64,000 nt of DNA. Origin: Neonectria sp. B-13 (taxonomy: Eukaryota > Ascomycota > Sordariomycetes > Hypocreales > Nectriaceae). The number at the start of each line of letters is the position of its first letter. Within the stretch, counting starts at the first letter, position 1. The position numbers and the translations under genes were made by a program. The notes below the pieces were generated by a model. It was not told the origin of the DNA, did no database searches, and saw only the letters and a list, made by a program, of their open reading frames with translations. This document shows, in pieces, positions 1 through 11,633 of the stretch. The stretch covers positions 62,001 to 126,000 of the forward strand of contig NOKP01000037.1 of assembly GCA_002682825.1 (NCBI GenBank), given 5' to 3'.

Positions 1-191
1 CAGCCGCCCAACTTGGCGTAACTTGGGCGTCGTCTTGTAAAGAAGTACTCTGTATTTCGTAGAGACTTTGATGGTTCAGGCCTGGTTAATGATGCATCCC
101 TTTGGGGGCTTCGATCTCCCCGCCGTTGACGAAGCGAGTCTCGCCCGAGGAATCGGTGACCCTCCCGAAGCCCCGGGACTCGATAGGGAGG
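1..191. other. Sequence 5' of the chitinase fragment, unassigned
   Basis: No frame here continues the GH18 fold upstream, although the retained part begins in the middle of the barrel. A minus-strand frame through about 86-200 is open, but I do not recognise it. This may be an intron, a rearrangement junction or unrelated DNA. Confidence 0.3.
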
Positions 192-2540
192 ATGAACTCT
201 GATACTAACCAAAGGACCTTCATCAAGTCGTTGATTTCGTTCATGAACACGTACCAATTCGACGGTGCTGACATTGACTGGAGATATCCAGGCGCCGCCG
301 ACAGGGGCGGAAACTCTGATGACGTGCAGAACTTTGTCGACTTCGTTCGGGACCTGCAAACAGCATTGCTAAGCAACGGCTGGAATAATGGGCTTTCCGT
401 CACCGTACCTGCCGTGTATTCGTATCTGCAGTACTTCGATCTCAAGAGCCTGGCAAGCCACGTGGACTGGTTCAATGTCATGGCGTTCGACCTTCACGGT
501 AAGTCGTCTAAACTCAACCTGTACTCATCTGTCTAACTGGCATCATTAGGGCTGTGGAGTTCTCCTCATAGCTGGAAGAACAACTACGTGAACTCCCACA
601 CCAATCTCACGGAGATAACAAACGCTATTGACTTAATTTGGAGAAGTAATGTGCCTTCATCCAAGGTCGTCATGGGCTTGACCTTTTACTCACGAACATT
701 CACAGCATCCAGCTCTGAGTGTGTATCTAAGGGATGTCGCTTTGACTCGGCTGGAGATTTATGGCAATGCTCTTGTGAAGTTGGCGTCATCAGCAACGCT
801 GAGATCAACAGTCTCATGACTCGGGTCAACGGCACGTCGACGCTGGACAGTGAAGCCGCAGTGAAGGTGTTTACGCACGGAGATCAGTGGATCGCTTACG
901 ACGACGAAACGACTTTCAAGATGAAGGTTGATTTCGCCCGCAGCCAGTGCATGAGCGGCGTCATGGTATGGGCCGTCAGCCAGGATACCCGAAACGGCAC
1001 CTTCTCGAGAGCATCACAGGCTGCCGTTGGCAAAGCCAGCGATCAGGCCACGGAGAAGCCGTCGAACGGAACGGACCTTGCGGAGAGGAGTCTCGTCGAC
1101 GGCGTCATTGCGAGCCAGATTCCCCGTGATCAGTGTCGCTGGACGAACTGCGAGGAGGAATGCCCCTCGGGCTGGCAGCTCGTCCGGCGACGCGACCCTT
1201 TTAAGGAGACGCTGGTGCAGTGCATGTTTGACGACGCAGGCTGCAATGGAGAGGGTTCGCGCAAGTTCTGCTGCCCTCCGGGGCCGCAGCCGTGGTGCCA
1301 GTGGCTCTACCACAACGGTGGGAAATGCAACCCCGACTGCGAGGGCTCGGGCGTGCAGGTAGCCTCCAACAACGCAGCTTGTAACAACGGGCGAAGCCAG
1401 CTAGCCTGCTGCTCAACACACGAGACCAACGACGAATCTTCGGATGTCGTGGACGCCATGAGCATCTGGGATAAGTGCAGGTGGCACGGACAAGAGCCGG
1501 ACTGCGCCGTCACGGGCACGGATGAGGAGGCATGTGCTTCCGAGGACGACGACCGAATCCACCCTCTCATAGCAGCCTATCAAGGGAGTGGATCCACGGA
1601 GTGCTGGTTGAAGACGGGCTTCTGGTTCTGGAACTGGAAGCGGTCTCCTCAGGCCTATTGCTGCGACATTCCCACCCAATTCAGCTCTTGGGAGGATTGC
1701 TTCTGGAACGGCATGGGTGCCGACGACGGCCATCGCGAAGCAAGCTGTCCATCAGGCTTCTCTAAGGTAGCCTTGGACGACAATTCGTACCATTGCAAGT
1801 CTGGAAGCCGTATTTACTGTTGTCGGCCAAGGCTCACCACGAGTGCCCGCAGCGATGAGGAGGCTGACGAGTACCTCAGGAAGATCATGGCGGAATGGAT
1901 CCAGGCGCCCGTCTGCCCGGCTACAGAGGATTCAGACTCCTGGACGCAACAGTTCGAAGGGACAGACTCGTTTCATTTCCAGAGATCCGGAGCAGCCTTC
2001 CAATATGTAAGTTACTTACTTCAGCCTCGAACGCTTGGATGCTAATTGTGGCAGGTGTTTGGAGTCTTTGACTACCTCAACCATGAAGACATCATTAGGA
2101 ACCTGAACAATCAAGATGAGCGAATGGTCGACTTGTTGCGGGATTTTAGCCGGCTCTACCGCGAGCAGCGCATCCGGGACGGTCATCCCGACCCAGGCGA
2201 TCTGGAGATACAGGAGCACTGGCGAGACTACATGAATCAACAGATGCCGCGGGTCGTCCTTCGCGCCAGAGAATGGATGCGAAGAAGACTGGCTCTCCTA
2301 CTCGAAGACTGGCAAGAAGAGGCATCGAACCTTCTGCAAGCATACATCTCCAAGGGTGCACCTACAGATGAGACTGAGGACATTCAAGAAGCCTTCAACA
2401 TCATCACGGTCATTGAAGACTGGCAAGACGAGATCGACACCCGTATCAGATTCCCTGAAAACTTCTTCTCGTCAAACGGTGATCAGCCACCAGACGAGGG
2501 GGATTCGGATGATGAGACAGCAGAAGGAGATTCAGAGTAG
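192..2540 (+). CDS. GH18 killer-toxin-type chitinase, 5' incomplete, catalytic acid replaced
   Basis: This reads as the C-terminal half of a fungal subgroup C (killer-toxin-like) chitinase. Two introns are clear: 499-549 and 2007-2054. The GH18 part has the DGADIDW strand (261-281), an MAFDLHG strand near 480-500 and the terminal YDDETTF...MVWAVS region (about 898-978). Four Cys-rich modules, each opening with C(R/Q/F)W and closing with CC, follow between about 1130 and 1825; a helical, acidic tail ends at 2538-2540. The catalytic Glu after DxDxDW is Arg (AGA, 282-284), and the Tyr of MxYD is Phe (TTC, 486-488). The SxGG strand and any LysM or chitin-binding modules normally upstream are not found in bases 1-191, which do not read like GH18. 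The ATG at 192 is only the first in-frame Met; the true start is unknown. It is either a pseudoenzyme or a truncated pseudogene. Confidence 0.75.
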
Positions 2541-2697
2541 GCCAGCTCTGGTCCAGGAGAATATATGCTCATACAAATCAATTCGGATAGAACTTGAAAG
2601 AAGAGCCATAGTAGTATCTATATATATAATCGTTCATATAGACAAACTAGGGCTGCCCAGTAGCCATTCTCCAATGGCCCTACTCATTCAATCATCA

Positions 2698-4180
2698 TCA
2701 AACCAATGCTTCGGGCTGAGATGGATCATAAAAGGCGGCACTGCATGTCCACGTCTGGTCTGGGAGGCTCTGTGCCTTCCGCCACAAGTCCTTGACATTG
2801 ACTTCCATGAGCCTCGCATAGTAGAACCAGGAATACAAAATCCTGATGTCGACCTTGACACGGCCTTGATATCCGTCTTCATCGGCGCCATTGTGACCTC
2901 CCACAAATGCACCTTGACAAGTGCAGCCCTCGCCAGCAGGCGGCGATATTTCCACATCGCCACTCGCGGCGTTTGGAGGCTCCCAGTCTACGTCGTATGC
3001 CCACAGGAAAAACTGGGGGATCTCAGAAGGTAGCACCGTGGTCGGCTCGCTTTCCTCGGTGATTCTATGCTCCAGGTCGCAGGTATCCAGCTCGGGGAAG
3101 ACGCAATCGTTCGTGAGTACAAGAAACGTATTTTTCAAGACACGGGGCTTCGAGAGGTTGGGTGCCATCAGCTTGAAGTGCCTATCAGGGTTAGATTTGA
3201 ACCAAGCGGCGGTTGGAGTCTCACTTTCGAAACGCCGAGGCATTCTCTTCAGATGGAAAGCCATGAGCTGGGCAAGGTGATTCCCACCCAGGGAATATAA
3301 ATGGAATAATGCGTGATCCCCCCAGGACCGAAAATACGGCACCTTCGATCCCAACAAAGTTTTCCGACTCCTCTGCTCCGTTGAAGTTTGTCAACCAGCG
3401 TCGTGTCGCCACGGCTGGCCGGCGCTCAACCTCTCTGGACTTGTAAATTACAAAGCCAAAATCCTCGCAAGCCTTCCGGATATCATCTATCCAGAAAGGG
3501 ATGACTGGCTTGATCTGGTCCCACGCCGCATAGACACGCAGCTCCTCTCCCTTCTCGGCTGCAGCCTCGAACCTATCCAGAATCTGCTGCGCCCAGTATC
3601 GCGCCGTCTTGGGACCTTGACCTCGGGCTATGTCTCGAGCCTTTTCAAGTCGGTCTTCCTCGCGCTGCAGGCGAAGTTGCTCTTCGTAGAGAGCCTGAAC
3701 GGCTGCGTCGCCGTCATCGCCGCTGTTGAAGTCCTCGGGAACTCTCCAGTCGCAGAGAGTGAACTTGCATAGCTCTGGGGATACGTGGACAAACTCTGTG
3801 GTACTACAGGCGCGCCGTTTGAACGCGGAAATGTCGCCCACCCTGTCGTGGTAGCCATTGAGCGACCGTAAAAAGGCCGTTGCATCGGGCGGATACACGC
3901 ACTGTCCAAGTAGAGCATCACGCTGTTCTCTATCGAGGTTCGTTCCGGCCAGGGCCATCGCCACGAGGTCGAGTCCCCGTGTGGCCTTTTCTCTGGCTTT
4001 AACGAAAGGTGCTCGCTGCTCTGCGTCAATGTCTGCAGCGCGCTCTTCAGGCGACATTTGCGCTCTGCGGAGCTCACGTCGGCGACTTGCTTCTTCTTTC
4101 CGCTGCTGGACCTCGGTCCGACGTCGCCGAGCCTCATCGTTAGAGCACTGGAAGCGCGCGCGGACTTCAGGTGTCGACAT
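2698..4180 (-). CDS. Hypothetical protein, about 470 aa
   Basis: Two long frames join cleanly if an intron at 3268-3337 is removed (donor GTATTT, acceptor TTGCCCAG), giving 281 + 189 residues. I chose ATG 4180 (MSTPEVRARF); an in-frame start at 4273 is possible but would add a low-complexity leader. The N-terminal 90 residues are very rich in Arg and Glu and probably helical or coiled coil. A second charged helical stretch (about residues 150-230) is followed by a mixed region with Trp-rich patches and, near the C-terminus, Cys and Gly-Gly motifs. I do not recognise the family. No signal peptide or membrane segment is apparent, so it is probably cytosolic or nuclear. It is convergent with the chitinase fragment. 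Confidence 0.65.
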
Positions 4181-4567
4181 GGTGTCGTAAACGTGCGTTG
4201 GTGTGGTGGGCGGAAGGATTGTTGGTTTGTTGGTTTGTTGTTTTTGCAGTGGACCGCCGCATGATACAGACATAGATTAGGGTCGCCCGGGCCATACGTC
4301 ACGTGGTTAATATAAATGAAGCAACCAGTTGTTGGTTATATATTGCGTGATACTATTCGCAATTCCATTCACGATGTGTCAAGACCCATGCCGTCCAAGC
4401 TGCGTACTCGGCCTTTGACCGTACACGAGACTAATCGGTCATATCAAGGCGGCCTCCACCGGAATTAGCACTCACACTAGCAGCAAAACTTGACTGGACA
4501 AATATTTGGTGACACAACTGTGTTGGGTCAGAAGCTAGCTAATTTCCTCCCACGCTTCAACCAGCCA

Positions 4568-6314
4568 TCATCGTACTTTAAAGAAGCCAGTCCAGAGCCC
4601 CGAAGATGTGAAGACACCACGTGGGTCGATGGATTGTTGAATCTCGACCAGTCTCTGTTGATTTTCTTTGCCATAACTGGCGAAGACGTCTTGTCCCTTG
4701 TTCGCATAATTAATGTAGATAAATGGGTGGAAGGCGTCGACAGTCTCAGCGGCTTTGCGAAAGTTTGCAATGAATTCATCTGCTAAGGCGTATGCGACGT
4801 TGTCCATTGCGCTAGTGGTCCAGCTCAGAGAAAGGAGATTGACTAATTATTGTTGTCAGAGTGTATCCATATCGCTGCAACGTCATCATGAGGAAGCGGA
4901 GATCGAAGGATGGGAGATAACACTTACTAACAAGATGCCCCTCAACGTCAAGACCGAGTGCGTTGCCGCCTCTTGCCTTTGACGTTTCCATTGTCGCGGC
5001 TGGTATGGAATACGTAATTAGCTGCGGGTTGAGGCCAGTCAGATTTCCCCTCTCCACATTCCTCTTGAGAATTTCAAGGCCTTTCTTGCCCAGTTCCACA
5101 GACGGGTAATGTGTTAGGGTGGCAAATAGGTTCCTGTAGTTATTTAGTGCTCTGCAACGGCGATGGATGTTTTTGGGACTCGTACCTCGTGGTTCCTAGT
5201 GGCCCACTGAAGCTTGTGCTGTTCGCTAGGCTGTTAATACCTCCGGTGAGATTTCCCAATGCTGGAATGCTGTTAAGAGCATCGAACACTGATGGGTTTA
5301 AAATAGGCTCGGCATAGCGCTGGGTGCTTGACATTGTCCAACCATTCTGTGTAGAATAGGTATACCGGTACTCGAGACCAATGTTGGTGTCTTCAGAGTC
5401 TTCGATCGTGAAGATTTTCTCCGCTTCTTCGAGAAATGGACCCGTCTGATCATCGGCAAAAGTGCGTGACCCAGTGTACACAGGACGCTGAGGGAACACA
5501 CTTACGTTGAACGACGTGACAATGCCGAAGTTGTTCCCACCGCCTCGAAGGGCGTAGTACAAGTCCGGGTGCGAATATTCAGATACTGTTACGATCGTGG
5601 CGTTTGGCAAAACAACCTTTTTACATTAGCAAAAGATGACTCCATACAAAGCCAGGGCACAAATATTGTCTCACCTCATACTCTAACACATGATCTAGAG
5701 CCCATCCATGCTTCGCTGCGAGTACGGATGTCCCACCACCGAGGGTGAACCCCCCCACGCCGACTTGCCCGACTCTTCCCCCGACGTGGGCCAAACCGTA
5801 CGGATCAAGAGCAGCGTAAACTTGGCGCGAGAGAGATCCGCCGCCGATGCGAGCAGTAGTGCGGTCATCTGAAACCACGATACTATTGATCAGGCCTAGA
5901 TCGATGGTAACTCCGCCGACAGAGACCGAGTCGTCCGGAAATCGTGAATGGCCACCGCATTTCACCGCGAACCTGCACCAGCTGTTTACAAGAACCTGCA
6001 AAACTCTGGAGACCTCATCGGAAGATGCGGGTTCGACACGACAGACATAGACGGTCTCCAACTGCTTCTGATCCCAGATTGTGAAGGCGTCATCGGAGCC
6101 ATCGTAGTGCAGTCTGCCAGGGAACTCTGAGGTCAAAGTCTCACACTATTGCTGTTAGACGAGGTTTCTGTATAATTTAGAATCCCACACGCACCGCTTG
6201 CTGACAGTTCTCCCCATCGCGTGGGAGGGGCAAGCCTTCCTTTTGAAGTCTGATGTCGGCAGCATTCGTCGACGTGAACAAGGGACCGAGTAGAAACAAA
6301 TGTGTGAGCTTCAT
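4568..6314 (-). CDS. FAD-linked oxidoreductase, berberine-bridge (PCMH/BBE) type
   Basis: Five exons (6314-6195, 6145-5675, 5616-5186, 5133-4928, 4842-4568) give exactly 500 residues, a normal length for the family. A secretion signal (MKLTHLFLLGPLF...) ends near residue 19. The PCMH-type FAD domain carries the GGH motif, whose His binds FAD covalently in relatives, and a GGFTLGGG loop. The Cys that gives the second flavin bond in bicovalent members is not visible in the matching KHGWALD stretch. The middle holds the substrate-binding region, and the C-terminal BBE motif reads IDPRGVF...GFFKV. Such enzymes oxidise alcohols, sugars or alkaloid/polyketide intermediates with O2 and are common in secondary-metabolite clusters; the substrate is not predictable. 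The last four introns are 49-85 nt with standard borders. Confidence 0.88.
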
Positions 6315-6376
6315 GATGAGAGTATTAATTGATGTTGATAACGGAAGAAAAGTAAGTTTAGGACCAACTTAGGCAA

Positions 6377-6384
6377 TATATATA
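6377..6384 (-). promoter_or_regulatory. TATA-like box of the FAD oxidoreductase
   Basis: TATATATA lies about 63 bp upstream of the ATG at 6314 in an otherwise non-coding stretch, a plausible core promoter. No transcript data support it. Confidence 0.35.
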
Positions 6385-8137
6385 GGACAGTTTGTGTCAT
6401 TGAACTTTGTCTTTCTATCCCTGCCCAAGACTCCTTCCTATTGAGGAGACCACTTGCGTCACTATTCGGCACATAGGCTGGATACGGCAGGTGTCAGATG
6501 AACCGATATTGCTCAAAATGATCACGAATAATCGGGCGTCTTCCGACGACCCGATGGTGATAATGTTGGCCACATCGCCAGTGCCCTACTGCCTTGATGA
6601 CGCGTTCTAAGAATGCAAGCGGAGTACTACAATCCTCTAGAAAGTAACCTTACCTTAAACCCTTGAACCCGTCAGGCCCATCAGGCCCGTAGCGGTGGGT
6701 CTCCTCGATGCCTTTCAGGGGGGTTGTAGTCGGGCCGTCTTGAAGGGGGAGACTGCGGGGACATATTGCACTTGTCACATAGGGAGACCGGCATAGTTTT
6801 GAAACCGCTCTGATGAGATCCTACCTCGACGAAATCAATCAGACCAGCTGGATAGGTCAAGGCCACAGGCTACTTTCGCCCTTTAACACGGAATATTGGC
6901 CTGCATAGTAGGTCTGAGTGTTGCTAAGCACACGGAAAACACCCATCATGTTATGAGGTGATTATCGTTACTGCTAAGACCATTGCTTGGCGTAAACTTC
7001 GGAAGGGAAGATGCCTTTTCATGAACTTCTGCGCTCCATGCCATTTTGGCACTGATTTTCAATCATTGACATCTTCCGACCTGTAGCTCGAAGTGTACTT
7101 TGGTACTGGAATATCGGACAGTTCCGACCGGCATTTATAGCTACGAGGGACTATCCACGGTACCCTTCAATGTTGTAGTCTATGATGGCTATTATACAGA
7201 ACCAAAACCATGAGGATAAATCTTGGCTGGTCAAGTCTAAAGAAATATTGACAAAGCGAGCAGATGTTGTTTCAACATGTTTACCGAGATACATATCAGT
7301 GCCTATTTTAAACCAGCCAATGTTGAAAAGCTCGGAAAATCCTCATGGACAACACTCATAGGCCCATGTCACACCGTCGTCACGGCCCCGGAAAATGGCC
7401 GCCCTGATGCGTGTACGTGGACTGGCGAAAGTCTGCATGGAATAGGCTTTCGCTTGCGCAATTGTAAGCCATTTGCAGCTGGATAGACTATATGCGCTAG
7501 ACTACTCGTACTCCGTAGCACAATCCGCATTTTGCGCTAATGCAAGCAGCTTACAGTTGCAGGAAGTGGATATCCCCGAAAGGTTAGGGGAGGCAACCAG
7601 ATCGTCACAACATGGCTCTGATTTTTGCTTGCATGAAATCCATACTGGCGGCAGTTTACTCAGCCGCTGCTACAGTCGTTTGTAAGCCTTACACCTCATT
7701 TCCAGGTGTCTGAGCGCAGACTACCCAATGATACTAAGTCTATTAGGTGACTTGTCGGCCGCTCATCGTCCGTTATCAGTCTATTGTTCGTCCGTTAATT
7801 GTCCGTCCGTTGGTCGTACGTCCGTTAATCGTCCGTCCGCCATCGTCTATAACGTTACGTTTTACATCATCAGCTGCATATCAGATGGAAGGCGCAGGAA
7901 ATCAACGAAATCATTTAGTGGGCCCTGGGCCAATACTTGACGAAGGTGTGTCTAAGATAAGGGTTGTGTGTTGTAAGTAGCTGATCTGGTTTTTGCATAA
8001 AATGATCAGTATCTCCCATTGTTCATTCACACTCTTCTCTCTATACGAGACTACAAGCCAGACCCCTTACTCAACACATTGCTGTTTTATCTCGATCTGC
8101 AAGGTTCCTTCAATACCCGGCCGTATACACATCCAAA
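6385..8137. other. Intergenic region
   Basis: No convincing coding frame: the open frames are short and do not resemble proteins. It holds the CGTCCGTTAAT repeat at 7767-7841 and presumably the promoter of the SDR at 8138. Confidence 0.5.
7767..7841. repeat. Imperfect short tandem repeat based on CGTCCGTTAAT
   Basis: TCCGT words recur throughout. The stretch CGTCCGTTAAT(T/C)GTCCGTCCG occurs twice with a 30-bp offset (starts 7789 and 7819), preceded by a further partial copy. It lies about 300 bp upstream of the SDR start and is probably a minisatellite. Confidence 0.6.
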
Positions 8138-8944
8138 ATGTCGGCAAATGGCAAATACGCATCCAAACTTGTCGGGACACGTGTTCTCATCATCGGAGGC
8201 ACTGCTGGAATAGGCTTAGCAGTCGCTGAAGCCAGTGTGGAACTTGGTGCCGCGACCGTTGTCATTTCGAGCTCGAACGCCAATCGAATCAACGCGGCCG
8301 TATCACACTTGCGGAAGTCCTATCCAACAACAGGTTGCAACATCGTGGGCTTTCAATGCGACCTGAAGCAAGAGGAGATGCTCGAGCCCAATATCGCAGC
8401 TCTTTTCGACGCTTCGACCTCAAACGGAACTGAGAAACTCGATCATATCGTCTTTACTGCAGGCGATCAACCCATTCCGAGACCCATATCCGAGATAGAT
8501 TTTAACTTCATCAAAGAAGCCGGACTTGTGCGGTTTTTTGCTCCTCTGTTGGTAGCAAAGTATGCCGCAAAGCATATTGCGCCAGGGCCCGCATCTAGTT
8601 TCACGTTGACGTCCGGCATCAGTGCGTATAAGCCATACCCGAATTGGAACGCAATTGGTGCATACGTCTCATCCTCGGAGGGTTTGACGAGAAGTCTAGC
8701 GGTGGAGTTGAAGCCGCTGCGTGTCAACCTCGTTTGCCTTGGCCCAGTTGACACAGATCTGATGACTCGCTTCTATCCTAAGCCTGAAGAGCGTCAGGCA
8801 GTTCTGAATGCTATCTCTCAGAAGGTTGTGACAGGAGCGGTAGGAAAAGCTGAAGATGCTGCAGAGGCATATCTGTACTGTATGAAGGACCATAATTTGT
8901 CAGGTTCTGTGATACACTCTAATGCAGGAATACTACTGGTTTGA
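8138..8944 (+). CDS. Short-chain dehydrogenase/reductase without the catalytic Lys
   Basis: A single exon encodes 268 residues with a Rossmann fold. The GGTAGIG nucleotide-binding loop is at residues 20-26, SSSNANR follows beta-2 (suggesting NADP), and a PVDTDL segment follows the active-site helix. The catalytic Ser is in the TSGISAY stretch. The expected YxxxK reads Y176-V-S-S-S180, so the Lys that normally lowers the Tyr pKa is missing. From memory, a group of fungal cluster-associated SDRs shares this deviation, so the protein need not be dead, but its chemistry is uncertain. It is followed about 1 kb downstream by a P450 on the same strand, which fits shared use in a biosynthetic pathway. 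Confidence 0.85.
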   Translation: MSANGKYASKLVGTRVLIIGGTAGIGLAVAEASVELGAATVVISSSNANRINAAVSHLRKSYPTTGCNIVGFQCDLKQEEMLEPNIAALFDASTSNGTEKLDHIVFTAGDQPIPRPISEIDFNFIKEAGLVRFFAPLLVAKYAAKHIAPGPASSFTLTSGISAYKPYPNWNAIGAYVSSSEGLTRSLAVELKPLRVNLVCLGPVDTDLMTRFYPKPEERQAVLNAISQKVVTGAVGKAEDAAEAYLYCMKDHNLSGSVIHSNAGILLV

Positions 8945-10012
8945 AGGGCTAGTGCATTGTATGAGTTCAGACATTCAACACAATTATCTGAATAAATATC
9001 ATGCGACAGTCACTGCAAATCTTAAGTCAAACACATTTTCCGATTACGCCTTTCGTTACTGCCAAATCTATACGCGTTTTGTAAAGATTACCAAGGATCG
9101 AACATATCACACCTCATTACAACTGCGACGTCCCAAGTAGTTCCGCAAATAAACCCCAGTCCTTCTTCGTCTACGATTACTCGTCTTGGCCCTTTCTCTC
9201 TGTTTCTTCTATTATCCTTTCGTCACTTGCGGAGAAGCTAACCAAGCTTCTCTCCGAAGTACTCTCCAATTTGTAATGAGACCCCGTAACTTAGGGGAAA
9301 GGAAATAGGGTATTACTTGGGGGTAACCGTGAATGCATGTTGGTGATGACTGCATAAGCTTCGATTAAGTGGGACGCAGTGGACCGATCATCCCATGAGG
9401 TTCGGTATCCCCGCAAAAAAACTGCCCTTAAGAACCATCTGCCACCGTCATGAATCTGCTTTAGTATCGGCCTGATTGCCACAACTCCGTTAATTCTCGT
9501 ATGAGTTGAAGCCTCAACCCTGAGCTGAACACAACGTAGCTGATTTCAGTAATGCGTATCAGCAATAGGCCAGTATCACGGGTCGGTGGGTCAGGGACGC
9601 GGAGACTGGTCGGGCATCTTGGATACGAGAGAGAGAAGGAATATCTACAATCGCTGTAATGAGTGCTTCCTCAGTATGGCCTAATGGTTGACTGAAGCTT
9701 GGTTTGAGCGGGGTAATGCTCCAAGGCGTGTTAAGTTATCGCTAATCGCAATTCTAACATCGTGCTTTATATCTCACCCACACCGCTCAGTAAGTTAGCA
9801 GCTTACTGTGCAAGCAACAATTATGCGCAGTTGTATCTGCTCTCGTGAGGTTTCCTCCCAATGAAGGATGGTGCTTATATCACGTGTAGACACCATCCAC
9901 TTTCGAGATTAGCCTGAAGATGACTTTTCTCAACAAGCTTATTCCTGGGCCAATCTTGAATCTGCAGTTTGCAACCACCATCCACTTCCTTTCCATTCAG
10001 CACTCAAACAAG
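8945..10012. other. Intergenic region between SDR and P450
   Basis: No supported gene. An in-frame ATG at 9920 could extend the P450 by 31 residues; otherwise this is the SDR terminator and P450 promoter. Confidence 0.45.
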
Positions 10013-11633
10013 ATGCTTTTGGACAATGTATCACTTTCAACCGCGGGGTTGGTAGTGGCCCTGGCGGGGTCGTTGTTATTTTTGAAGGGTTTCTTATTTG
10101 TAACCGTCGATTTACTTGAGCCGCCTTTGCTGAAGCCACGCGTGCCCATTTTCGGCCATGTTGTTTCAATGATGCGCGAGAAAGCTAGCTTCTACACCCG
10201 CCTCTTGTGAGTCCCATCGTTAGCTCTCTCTTTTGGTTCTTTTGCAATTAACCCGGCCAACCAGTAAGGAAAATGCAATGCCAATCTGCACACTTCCCAT
10301 GTTAAATGGCAAGCTATACGTGATCAACTCCCCTAGCCTGATTCAATCGGCACTGCGAAACAACGACATCTCTTTTGATCCGTTTCTTATCGAATTTTCC
10401 AAGGGAATTTTCGGGCAGGATGAACGGCAAGTCGCCGTCATCAGCAGAGTCATGAAGGAGTTGCTAGACATCATTCACTCGACCTTGTTGGGTGATCCGC
10501 TTCACAAACTAAACACGACCGCACTCACGCACCTGATGAAACACCTCAACTGTATCCAGCCGACCACGTCTCTGAAGGTGCCCAACTCCTTTCTCTGGAT
10601 CCGCGATGTGGCTACTGTAGCAACGACAACGGCTTTGTTTGGAGAAAAGAACCCAATAACCGCTGAGCATGTGCATCTCTTGTGGTAAGATCCCCGCCAT
10701 AGTCAGCACGACAACGTACTGAATCAGTGATGTAGGACATTTGATGAAAGTGCTACGTTGCTAGCCATTGGCGTAGCCCCGAACCTAATAGCACGGAAGT
10801 CTGTGGCTGCAAGAAACGAACTCAACAGATTATTGCACCCCTACTACGAACTGGCAGACGACCAGGGCCCAGATGTGTCAGAAGTCATCCGCAGACGTGC
10901 AGCAGTCCTACGCAGAGAAGGGTACAACACTGTAGACCTCTCCATCCAAGAGCTCTTGCTACCCTGGGTAGGCACCACCAACACCATACCGACGCTATTT
11001 TGGCTCTTTGTGCAGCTGTTTTCGAGGCCCGATTACATTGCGCGAGTGCGGGCTGAAGTAGAAGCAATCACTACCATTACGAGCGACCGGGAGACAAGGA
11101 CCGCTGTCATCGACGCCAAGAAGCTCGAGAAGCAATGCCCTGTGCTTTATGCGTGCTACCAGGAGACACTAAGAGTGTATCTCCACAGCGTGGGGAATCG
11201 AAGGGTGATGAATGACACGACGATACAAGACTCCGAGGGTCGCGAGTACCTCATGAAGAAGGGCATCAATGTGCAGTGGCCGCCAATGGTCACCCACTTC
11301 TTAGACTCAGTCTGGGGTGATGACACAGACACGTTCAACCCCGAGCGCTTCTTGAACGTAACTGCAGAGGATGAAAGAAGCCGACGAGGGGCCATGCTCC
11401 CATTTGGAGGTGGCCGGAACCTTTGTCCAGGACGGAAATTCGCCTTCGCCGAGATTCTGGGGTTTGTCGGAGTAGTGGCTCTGGGCTTCGAAGTGAAAGG
11501 CTTAGCCTTGCCAGACTCGACGAATTCGGGCTTGGGCTCGGCTCCAAGACGGCCTGTATGGGGCAAGAGAGATGAGGGGTTTACTTTGAGCAGGAGGCCG
11601 GGATGGGAGGATGTGATGTGGACGTTTGAATGA
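10013..11633 (+). CDS. Cytochrome P450, CYP7/CYP8-like
   Basis: Three exons (10013-10206, 10265-10684, 10736-11633) give 503 residues; starting at 9920 would give 534. An N-terminal hydrophobic anchor (LVVALAGSLLFLKGFLF) implies ER membrane attachment. The K-helix ETLR lies near 11163-11174, the PERF-type motif at 11340-11351, and the heme loop FGGGRNLCPGR has its Cys at 11424-11426. The I-helix reads WVGTTNTIPTLFW instead of the usual AGxDT. This NTxPxxFW pattern is known from the CYP7 and CYP8 families (sterol 7-alpha-hydroxylases, prostacyclin synthase), where the acid-Thr pair is absent. Fungal members are uncharacterised or act in secondary metabolism. The neighbours suggest a tailoring role. 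Confidence 0.88.

Noticed and set aside
6620..6650. CTCTAGAAAGTAA shared with 30712-30725 as a dispersed repeat
   Set aside because: Only about 13-14 bases match and flanks differ; likely chance.
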